7,007 bases of DNA from RGEC01 sp044371405 (GTDB lineage Bacteria > Bacteroidota > Bacteroidia > NS11-12g > UBA955): assembly GCA_044371405.1 (NCBI GenBank), contig JBILTS010000116.1, positions 1 to 7,007 of the forward strand, in the 5' to 3' direction. Both the position numbers and the translations under genes were made by a program. Shown piece by piece: positions 1 through 5,698 of this stretch; positions within the stretch are counted from its first letter, which is position 1, and each line of letters opens with the position of its first letter. The notes under the pieces were generated by a model. It was not told where the DNA came from and searched no databases. It saw only the letters and a list, made by a program, of their open reading frames with translations.

Positions 1-195
1 ATATCCGTCGCTGTCTGTTGTGTCTGTTTTAACCAAAATTTCGTTTTTCGACATTTTGATTAAGGCACCCGATACAGGGGCTCCTTTGAAGGTTACTTTA
101 ACACGAAAGTCAGCGAAACTGGTCTGGGCCACTGCCGCAGCAGCACTGAAACTTAAAATGGTTACAAAAAGAAACTTAAGTATAGTTCTGTTCAT
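1..195 (-). CDS. Secreted protein with carboxypeptidase-regulatory-like domain, N-terminal fragment
   Basis: This reading frame starts at the ATG whose complement is at 193-195 and stays open to the left edge, giving 65 visible residues. It begins MNRTILKFLFVTILSF, followed by an Ala-rich stretch and A-V-A-Q near residues 21-24. This is a clear Sec signal peptide with likely cleavage around residue 24, so the product is exported. The mature part reads like the first strands of a carboxypeptidase-regulatory or transthyretin-like beta-sandwich: F-K-G-A-P-V-S-G-A at 37-45 and D-S-D-G-Y at 61-65, the usual turn in such domains. In Bacteroidota this domain starts many outer-membrane receptors and cell-surface proteins, but the rest of the protein is outside the window, so no function can be given. 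An A-rich leader (AAAGAAAAAAG) precedes the start. The gene has its own 188-bp upstream region, so it is probably not part of the accC unit. Confidence 0.8.
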   Translation of the reverse strand, partial: MNRTILKFLFVTILSFSAAAAVAQTSFADFRVKVTFKGAPVSGALIKMSKNEILVKTDTTDSDGY

Positions 196-217
196 AGGTC
201 TTTTTTCTTTGGTCGAT

Positions 218-244
218 GAAAGCCGCTTTTTTGTCCGGTCTTTC
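218..244 (-). other. Imperfect hairpin in the leader of the left-edge secreted-protein gene
   Basis: On the minus strand GAAAG-A-CCG pairs with CGG-CTTTC around a 10-base A-rich loop: an 8-bp stem with one bulged A. It lies between the candidate promoter at 250-281 and the start codon at 195, so it would be at or near the 5' end of the transcript. It could stabilise the mRNA or be chance. It has no U-run placed like that of an intrinsic terminator. Confidence 0.3.
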
Positions 245-249
245 GTTTG

Positions 250-281
250 CAAGTTTACCCAAAAATCAACGATTAAACAAA
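250..281 (-). promoter_or_regulatory. Candidate Bacteroidota-type promoter for the left-edge secreted-protein gene
   Basis: Read on the minus strand, TTTG (278-281) is followed after 20 bases by TAAACTTG (250-257). The Bacteroidota consensus is a TTG-containing -33 box, a spacer of roughly 19-21 bases and TAnnTTTG at -7, so only one consensus base differs. Transcription would start near 243-245, leaving a leader of about 50 nt before the ATG at 195. The call rests on motif and spacing only. Confidence 0.4.
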
Positions 282-383
282 CCTTGAAAAAATCCTGTCC
301 AAAACCTGCTTGTTTTCTGACAAAAAGATTGATTAACAGGCCAAAAGCAACAATCCTCTGACAAATCCGGCGGCAGACTTACC

Positions 384-1334
384 TTACGCTGACATTCTCT
401 GCATTACCTCACCTGCGATAACTTCAGATATGCGGCGGTAACTTTCGTGGCTCCAACCGCCTATGTGCGGCGCAAGTACCACACGTGGGCTTCTAATCAG
501 AGGATCAAACCAAAAATTATCATTATCTGTAAATTTCTGCAATTGTTCGTTTTCAAGCACATCAGCCGCAAATCCAGCGATATAACCTGTTTCCATGGCA
601 TTCAGCACATCAGAGGTTTTAACAATTTCTCCTCTGCTAAGATTGAGTAGATAAAAAGGATTTTTACATTTGGCCACAAAATCAGCATTCACAGAGCCAC
701 GTGTTTCATCGGTTAGGGGTATATGCAGCGTAATGATATCGGCATGCTGTTGAAGTTGCTCCAAACTCACCTCTTTTACTTGTTTATTTCCGAAATTTTG
801 CTTATATTTATCGTAGGCGATTACCTCAACACCAAACCCCTGTAATCGAGCTGCTACAGCGGTTCCTGTATTCCCAAAACCAATGATGCCCACGCATTTG
901 CCTTTCAGTTCGGTGCCCCTGTTTTCTTCTCTTTTCCACAGCCGACGGCGTACCTCGGCATCGGCCCGGGCCAGATTGTGTAACAATGATAGCAGCATAC
1001 CCAGCGTGTGTTCTGCCACGGAATCGGCATTGGCTGCGCCTGCATTAAATACGTCAATACCCAGGCGCGCAGCGGCATCAACATCAATATTGTCGGTACC
1101 TGAACCGCCCCTGCCTACCCATTTCAGCAAGGGTGAGGCCCCCAATAATTCCTCATCCACGGGTGTTTTGGAGCGAATGATGAGCCCTTCATATCCTTCC
1201 CTGAGGCATACCAAAATATCAGCCCTTGTTGCCTGCGGTGCATAATGGTAGGAAATTCCTTCCCGGTCAAGGCAATCCATCAGTGCAGGGTGAAAATCAT
1301 CTGCAATCAACACGGCACGGTTACTGGATTTCAT
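384..1334 (-). CDS. D-2-hydroxyacid dehydrogenase, 3-phosphoglycerate dehydrogenase type (serA-like, short form)
   Basis: This is a 316-residue NAD-dependent dehydrogenase. If it is a true phosphoglycerate dehydrogenase, it oxidises 3-phosphoglycerate to 3-phosphohydroxypyruvate, the first step of serine synthesis, in the cytoplasm. The Rossmann motif G-F-G-N-T-G is at 152-157 and the acidic residue that binds the NAD ribose is D175. The catalytic Arg, Glu and His are R234 (L-S-R-G-E), E263 (D-V-L-E-N-E) and H290 (A-P-H-I-G-G). R54 and R75 sit where phosphoglycerate dehydrogenases hold the substrate, which favours that activity over other 2-hydroxyacids. The C-terminal ACT domain of E. coli SerA (about 410 residues) is absent, so serine feedback through ACT is not expected. 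The Glu-to-His distance is 27 residues, against about 23 in E. coli SerA, which implies a short insertion. The gene begins 12 bp after accC and is probably co-transcribed with it. The family is certain; the exact substrate is inferred. Confidence 0.9.
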   Translation of the reverse strand: MKSSNRAVLIADDFHPALMDCLDREGISYHYAPQATRADILVCLREGYEGLIIRSKTPVDEELLGASPLLKWVGRGGSGTDNIDVDAAARLGIDVFNAGAANADSVAEHTLGMLLSLLHNLARADAEVRRRLWKREENRGTELKGKCVGIIGFGNTGTAVAARLQGFGVEVIAYDKYKQNFGNKQVKEVSLEQLQQHADIITLHIPLTDETRGSVNADFVAKCKNPFYLLNLSRGEIVKTSDVLNAMETGYIAGFAADVLENEQLQKFTDNDNFWFDPLIRSPRVVLAPHIGGWSHESYRRISEVIAGEVMQRMSA

Positions 1335-1346
1335 GCCTGATAAAAA

Positions 1347-2852
1347 TTAGGAATAGTAGCTTTTGCGGTTCTTTAGCCAGCTGCTTTGAGAAGCAGCAGA
1401 AGATGCAGATTCTGCCGGAGCTTTGGCCCCAGAAAAGAAGGCCGCTGCTGCCATAGCCGCTGCTGCCTGTTCCTCTGCAGAAAGGGGTTCTCCGGTCTGT
1501 TCTTCGGGGTTGTAATGTTTGGCGATGAAGTGGGTATCAAAATTACCTGCCTTGAAATCGGGGTGATTGAGCACAAATTTTCCGAACTCCAGCGTGGTTT
1601 CAATACCTGTAATGTTATATTCGTCGATGGCCCTGATCAGCCGGGTAATGGCGGCATTGCGGTCTTCGCCCCATGCAATCAGTTTGGCAATCATGTTATC
1701 ATAAAAAATGGGTATTTCCATGCCGGGCTCCATGCAGTCATCAACCCGCACACCAGGACCTTTTGGTATGGCGTAATCGGTGAGAGTACCTACGCTGGGC
1801 AGAAAATTGTTGCGGGGGTCTTCGGCACAGACCCGCAATTCTATGGCGTGTCCGTTAATTTTCAATTCATTTTGTGAAAATCCCAGGGGTAAACCTGCGG
1901 CCACCCTTATTTGTTCTTTTACCAGATCCAGGCCAGTAATGCACTCGGTAACGGGATGTTCCACCTGCAGGCGGGTATTCATTTCCAAGAAATAAAAGTT
2001 CCCATCGTCACCCAGCAGAAATTCCACGGTACCGGCACCGGTGTAGTTGCACGCCTTGGCCACATTCACGGCGGCCTCTCCCATTTTGTTGCGCAATTCG
2101 GGGGTCATGGCAGCACCGGGGGCTTCTTCCACCAGCTTTTGATGGCGACGCTGAATGCTGCATTCTCTTTCAAACAATTGGCACACATTTCCATGGGTAT
2201 CTGCCATGATTTGAAATTCTATGTGGCGGGGCCCGCTGACATATTTTTCGATGAAGACACTGTCGTCGCCAAAAGCGCTGCGGGCTTCACTTCGGGCGGT
2301 TTGAACCGCCTGGGCAAATTCATTTTCGGCATAAACAACCCGCATGCCTTTGCCGCCCCCGCCTGCACTTGCTTTCACCAGCACCGGGAAGCCCACCTGC
2401 TTCGCAATTTGCAGGGCTGCGGCATCGTCGGTAATGGCATCATTAATGCCGGGAACCAACGGTACTCCATATTTCTCAACGGCCTGCTTGCTGCGTATTT
2501 TATCGCCCATCATGTCCATGCTTTCAGGAGAAGGACCAATGAGGGTGATGCCATTGTCGCGCAGGAGCCGGGCAAAAGTGGCATTTTCGCTTAGAAAACC
2601 ATAACCGGGGTGAACGGCATCAGCACCGGTTTTTCTTAGAACTTCCATTATTCGGTCCTGACGCAGATAACTGTCTGAAGATGCTGCCGTACCAATGCAA
2701 TAGGCCTCATCGGCAAAACGCACATGTATGGCATTTTTATCGGCTTCGGAATACACGGCAACCGTAGGAATTCCGAGCTCCCGGCAGGTGCGCATCACCC
2801 GAATGGCGATTTCACCGCGATTGGCTATCAGGATTTTTTTAAACAGGGGCAT
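1347..2852 (-). CDS. accC: Biotin carboxylase subunit of acetyl-CoA/propionyl-CoA carboxylase
   Basis: The 501-residue product is a biotin carboxylase: it uses ATP and bicarbonate to carboxylate biotin on a carrier protein, supplying acetyl-CoA or propionyl-CoA carboxylase. The N-terminal domain opens with K-K-I-L-I-A-N-R-G-E-I-A (5-16) and carries H-P-G-Y-G-F-L-S-E-N (81-90). The ATP-grasp domain has the glycine loop G-G-G-G-K-G-M (164-170), H210, K239, the metal ligands E277 and E290, and R294 and E298 in N-T-R-L-Q-V-E-H-P. R340 is in E-L-R-V-C-A-E-D-P. All key residues are present. The core ends near residue 447. A tail of about 50 residues follows, acidic then Ala/Ser-rich, ending W-L-K-N-R-K-S-Y-Y-S, so the protein is longer than E. 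coli AccC (about 450). No biotin carrier or carboxyltransferase gene is adjacent, so the acyl-CoA substrate is undecided. The start is supported by an in-frame stop at 2877-2879 and by the normal N-terminus. Confidence 0.95.
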   Translation of the reverse strand: MPLFKKILIANRGEIAIRVMRTCRELGIPTVAVYSEADKNAIHVRFADEAYCIGTAASSDSYLRQDRIMEVLRKTGADAVHPGYGFLSENATFARLLRDNGITLIGPSPESMDMMGDKIRSKQAVEKYGVPLVPGINDAITDDAAALQIAKQVGFPVLVKASAGGGGKGMRVVYAENEFAQAVQTARSEARSAFGDDSVFIEKYVSGPRHIEFQIMADTHGNVCQLFERECSIQRRHQKLVEEAPGAAMTPELRNKMGEAAVNVAKACNYTGAGTVEFLLGDDGNFYFLEMNTRLQVEHPVTECITGLDLVKEQIRVAAGLPLGFSQNELKINGHAIELRVCAEDPRNNFLPSVGTLTDYAIPKGPGVRVDDCMEPGMEIPIFYDNMIAKLIAWGEDRNAAITRLIRAIDEYNITGIETTLEFGKFVLNHPDFKAGNFDTHFIAKHYNPEEQTGEPLSAEEQAAAAMAAAAFFSGAKAPAESASSAASQSSWLKNRKSYYS

Positions 2853-2871
2853 TGAGATGGTGATGAGCGAG

Positions 2872-2906
2872 TTTGGTTAAATTGATGATTGATTGAATTA
2901 CCTTCG
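2872..2906 (+). promoter_or_regulatory. Candidate promoter for ccmB
   Basis: TTTG at 2872-2875 and TACCTTCG at 2899-2906 resemble the Bacteroidota -33 and -7 elements (TAnnTTTG with one mismatch). The 23-base spacer is a little long. Transcription would start near 2912, giving a leader of under 20 nt before the ATG at 2930. The -7 box is the left half of the palindrome at 2898-2915. Confidence 0.3.
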
Positions 2907-2915
2907 CGAAGGTAA
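2898..2915. repeat. Perfect 18-bp palindrome in the divergent accC/ccmB promoter region
   Basis: The sequence TTACCTTCGCGAAGGTAA is identical to its own reverse complement across 18 bases. It is the most regular element in the 77-bp region between accC and ccmB. Each arm contains TACCTTCG, close to the Bacteroidota -7 consensus TAnnTTTG, one pointing at each gene. It may therefore be a shared pair of -7 boxes, an operator for a dimeric regulator, or both. The palindrome is seen directly; its function is inferred. Confidence 0.6.
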
Positions 2916-2937
2916 AACAGAATTTCGGCATGCAAAA
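2907..2937 (-). promoter_or_regulatory. Candidate promoter for the accC-dehydrogenase unit
   Basis: On the minus strand TTTTG (2933-2937) is followed after 18 bases by TACCTTCG (2907-2914), one mismatch from TAnnTTTG. The predicted start near 2900 gives a leader of about 48 nt to the accC ATG at 2852. The -33 box lies inside the first codons of ccmB, so the two promoters interleave and transcription of one gene could affect the other. Confidence 0.4.
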
Positions 2938-3592
2938 CGGTATTCGAAGGTTTTGGGTTTTGGTTAACAATGAGATTGTATCGGATCTCCGCAAGCCGTT
3001 TTTCCTGGCTGCCGCCGGTCTTCAATTATTAACCATTGGAATGCTCTGCTACCTTGGAAATCCCAACATACAGGTTAAAACCTGGAACAGTTTATTTTGG
3101 ATTTCGCTGATATTCAGCACTTTTCAATCAATTGCACGCGGTTTCACCGGCATTTCCCGCAATCGCTGGATATACCTGAATCAAATGGCTTCGCCTTATT
3201 TAATTGTATTGTCGAAGATTGCCTATCATGGCTTCCTCATGCTTATTTTCAGCATCATAAACCTGCTTGTATTTTCATGGTTTATTGGCTATCCGGTGCA
3301 GCACAGTTTGGTATATATGGTGGCGGTGATGCTCACAGGACTGGGAATTTCCACCATTTTTACCATGATTTCTGCCATTGCAGGAAAAACCCATCAGCCG
3401 GGCATTGTGGCTCCGGTATTATCGCTGCCCGTTATTTTACCCATGATTTTGGTGGGGATGCAGGCCAGCCAAAAGGCCTTGCAGCCGCTTTTGGTGAGCT
3501 CAGTTTACAAAGATTTGCTATTACTGGCGTCCCTTAACTTTTTGGTACTGGTGCTTTCAGGTATCCTGTTCACGCCGCTTTGGCGCGATTAG
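2930..3592 (+). CDS. ccmB: CcmB-type heme exporter/cytochrome c maturation ABC transporter membrane subunit
   Basis: This 220-residue integral membrane protein has the usual CcmB length. About six hydrophobic segments can be placed near residues 24-42, 51-68, 98-121, 127-150, 158-178 and 194-215. Conserved-looking family stretches are T-W-N-S-L-F-W-I (51-58), Q-M-A-S-P-Y-L-I-V-L-S-K (85-96), the S-A-I-A-G-K loop (148-153) and the end L-F-T-P-L-W-R-D. With the ATPase CcmA and with CcmC, CcmB releases heme-loaded CcmE during cytochrome c maturation in the inner membrane. The ATG at 2930 is the only reasonable start: an in-frame TGA lies at 2894-2896 and no other ATG intervenes. The gene is alone on its strand. 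It is divergent from accC and ends 4 bp from the stop of the convergent protease gene, so ccmA, ccmC and ccmE are not co-transcribed with it here. Confidence 0.9.
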   Translation: MQNGIRRFWVLVNNEIVSDLRKPFFLAAAGLQLLTIGMLCYLGNPNIQVKTWNSLFWISLIFSTFQSIARGFTGISRNRWIYLNQMASPYLIVLSKIAYHGFLMLIFSIINLLVFSWFIGYPVQHSLVYMVAVMLTGLGISTIFTMISAIAGKTHQPGIVAPVLSLPVILPMILVGMQASQKALQPLLVSSVYKDLLLLASLNFLVLVLSGILFTPLWRD

Positions 3593-3596
3593 GCAA

Positions 3597-5687
3597 TTAT
3601 TTCAGTAAGTCCTGCATCATCAAAATGGCCTGATCCAACCAGGCATCTTTGGCATACATTTTCAGCCATTCTTTGCGCTGGGCTTCACGCGTGGCGTCGC
3701 CCTTTACTGCTTCTATGTCCATGGCAAGGGCCTCAATTTTTCTTTCAATGGGTTTGTATGCACTGTCGGAATATAATTTCTCTTCATCCTTTAATGCCTT
3801 TTGCTGAGCGGTATATTTTTTCAAATTGAGACTCCAGGTATAGCTATCGCGCATTGAAGCAAGACTTTTGGCCCTTTTCTGCACGTTGCTGAAGTGGGAA
3901 GACCCGGCAATTCTTGATTTTGCGGCCTGCGCAGTGGCTTCAAAACGCGTGGTGTGCGGTGCAGAAAATGGAGTGTAGGTGGCCGGTTTGATTTTATCAT
4001 AGGCCAGGTAATGCTTCATTTCCCTTTCACCCTGAGGTATTCCATCATAAATGTCGGGAATTATCACATCCGGGGTAACACCATTGAGCTGGGTAGTGCC
4101 GCCATTGATGCGATAAAACTTCTGGATGGTAACCTTGAGTTGTCCGAATCCTTTAGGAAAATCGGCTGAGCTGCCACCGCCAATGGGTACAAATGTTTGT
4201 ACGGTGCCTTTTCCAAAGGTGCTTTTGGAGCCCACGATGAGGGCGCGTTTATAGTCCTGCATGGCCGCAGCGAGAATTTCGCTGGCAGATGCACTGTAGG
4301 TATTGGTCAAGATTAGCAGTGGGCCGTCATAGACGATATTGGGATCGGGATCGCCGGGGGCATCCACCATGCCACGGGGTTCGCGCACCTGTACGATGGG
4401 TCCGTCTTTGATAAACAAACCGCCCATATCGATGGCATCGGCCAAAGAACCGCCACCATTATTGCGAAGATCCAGCATAATGCCTTCTGCTCCGGCATCC
4501 TGCAGCTTGAGAAGCTCCATATAAACGTCCTGTGAGGAATGTCGTCCCCTACCCTTTTCGCTAAAATCAGCGTAAAAACTCGGCAGTTGTATGATGCCTA
4601 TTTTTTTGCCTTCAAATTCAATGATGGCGCTGCGTGCATAGCTCTCCTCAATAACCACAACTTCACGGATAATGGGTATTATTTTGATGCTGCCGTCCGG
4701 TTTTTTAACAGTAAGCCGGACCTCTGTTCCTTTTTTACCACGAATGAGCTGAATGGCATCATCCAATTTCATATCCACCACATCTACGGGCTCTGCGGCA
4801 CCCTGTGCCACTTTAATGATGAGGTCACCTGCCTTAAGTTCGCCTTGTCTGTAACTGGCACTTCCAGGCACAATTCTTTCTACTTTGATGTAGCCATCAC
4901 GTTCGGTGAGGGTTGCGCCAATACCTTCCAGCTTGCCGGTCATGCTGATATCAAAATTGGCTTTATCTTCAGGCGGAAAGTAGTTGGTATGTGGGTCATA
5001 CAGTTCGGTAATGGCATTTACATAGAAAGAAATTTTATCCCGTTTATCCATTTTCCTCCAGCGCTTAAACCAGTCTGTACAAAACTTGCGGGTTTCCTGC
5101 CTCGATTTGAATTCCAGCGTATCGAATGGTTTTACAGCAGCCCGGGACGAATCTTTGGCATTGCGGGCGGCTTCCTGTTTGCGATATAATCTGTCAACGG
5201 TCTGATACTGCAACCACAGGGTCCAGTCTTCTTTCAGCGCTTTGAGATTTGGCTGATATTTTTCGGTAGTTTCCTTAACCGTGTAGTTTCCGGAGTTTTC
5301 ATAGTTGAAAGGCAAGTCCAGGGTAGTATTGAAATGGGTTTCCAGCACAGTAAGCCGGTTCATTAGCATGTTCCATGCGGAATCGAAAAAATCATAACGG
5401 CCTGCTTTAATCTGATCGTCGAGGGAGTATTGGTACTTCTCCAGTTTTTTGATGTCTTCCTGAGTGAAAAAATGTTTGTCATCGTCGAGTTTCTCCAGCA
5501 CACTTTCATAAAGTTTCTTTGAAAAATCATCATTAATTTTCACCGGTGCATAGTGTTTTTCAGCCAATATGCCGGTTACCCTAACCAGCAGTGAGTCTCC
5601 GGCCGTAAATTTTTTATTGCTGCAAAAAACGAGCAGGGTGAGGGCTGTGCCGAGCGTAAAGAAAGAAACCCAGGATTTAATCTTCAT
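3597..5687 (-). CDS. prc: Carboxy-terminal processing (tail-specific) protease, S41 family
   Basis: The 696-residue product matches Prc/Tsp in length and order of parts. It has an N-terminal hydrophobic export segment (about 5-22) and a tail-specific-protease N-domain (about 30-240) ending in Y-D-P-H-T-N-Y-F-P-P (230-239). A PDZ domain follows (about 250-330, with G-I-G-A-T-L near its start), then the S41 catalytic domain (about 355-545) and the charged C-terminal helical domain of the Prc type (about 555-690). The Ser/Lys catalytic pair is S467 in S-A-S-A-S-E and K493 in F-G-K-G-T-V-Q; D478 matches the Asp important in E. coli Tsp. The enzyme should degrade or trim periplasmic proteins from their C-termini. 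C22 after L-V-F could be a lipidation site, but Phe before the Cys is unusual for a lipobox. The gene starts 11 bp after the M49 gene and is probably co-transcribed with it. Confidence 0.95.
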   Translation of the reverse strand: MKIKSWVSFFTLGTALTLLVFCSNKKFTAGDSLLVRVTGILAEKHYAPVKINDDFSKKLYESVLEKLDDDKHFFTQEDIKKLEKYQYSLDDQIKAGRYDFFDSAWNMLMNRLTVLETHFNTTLDLPFNYENSGNYTVKETTEKYQPNLKALKEDWTLWLQYQTVDRLYRKQEAARNAKDSSRAAVKPFDTLEFKSRQETRKFCTDWFKRWRKMDKRDKISFYVNAITELYDPHTNYFPPEDKANFDISMTGKLEGIGATLTERDGYIKVERIVPGSASYRQGELKAGDLIIKVAQGAAEPVDVVDMKLDDAIQLIRGKKGTEVRLTVKKPDGSIKIIPIIREVVVIEESYARSAIIEFEGKKIGIIQLPSFYADFSEKGRGRHSSQDVYMELLKLQDAGAEGIMLDLRNNGGGSLADAIDMGGLFIKDGPIVQVREPRGMVDAPGDPDPNIVYDGPLLILTNTYSASASEILAAAMQDYKRALIVGSKSTFGKGTVQTFVPIGGGSSADFPKGFGQLKVTIQKFYRINGGTTQLNGVTPDVIIPDIYDGIPQGEREMKHYLAYDKIKPATYTPFSAPHTTRFEATAQAAKSRIAGSSHFSNVQKRAKSLASMRDSYTWSLNLKKYTAQQKALKDEEKLYSDSAYKPIERKIEALAMDIEAVKGDATREAQRKEWLKMYAKDAWLDQAILMMQDLLK

Positions 5688-5698
5688 GTAATTTTAAT

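Larger units (their letters stand above)
196..383. other. Intergenic region, 188 bp, AT-rich
   Basis: This gap lies between the dehydrogenase stop codon and the start of the left-edge gene, both on the minus strand. Besides the candidate promoter and the leader hairpin it holds two copies of TCTGACAAA about 40 bp apart, near 315-324 and 356-365. I see no strong GC-rich hairpin followed by a T-run after the dehydrogenase, so the end of the accC unit is not resolved. I see no coding sequence or RNA gene in it. Confidence 0.6.

Noticed and set aside
20..361. Plus-strand open frame of 113 codons over the left edge
   Set aside because: It overlaps the minus-strand signal-peptide gene and the AT-rich promoter region; its translation has no family-like features.
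316..365. TCTGACAAA direct repeat as a regulatory or mobile-element repeat
   Set aside because: Two 9-bp copies in AT-rich DNA are expected by chance often enough, and no element boundary or further copy supports it.
1911..2594. Long plus-strand open frame of 227 codons
   Set aside because: It lies entirely antisense to accC, whose motifs are intact. Its His/Phe/Gly-rich product looks like a reversed reading of a conserved gene and matches no family I recognise.
2828..3025. Minus-strand open frame of 65 codons across the accC/ccmB junction
   Set aside because: It overlaps both real gene starts in another frame and spans the promoter palindrome, so it is a chance frame.
3571..3583. Small CGCC/GGCG hairpin at the end of ccmB as a terminator
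   Set aside because: The stem is only 4 bp and no T-run follows; it is too weak to call.
4539..5189. Plus-strand open frame of 216 codons
   Set aside because: It is antisense to the intact Prc protease gene and has no recognisable motif, export signal or start context.
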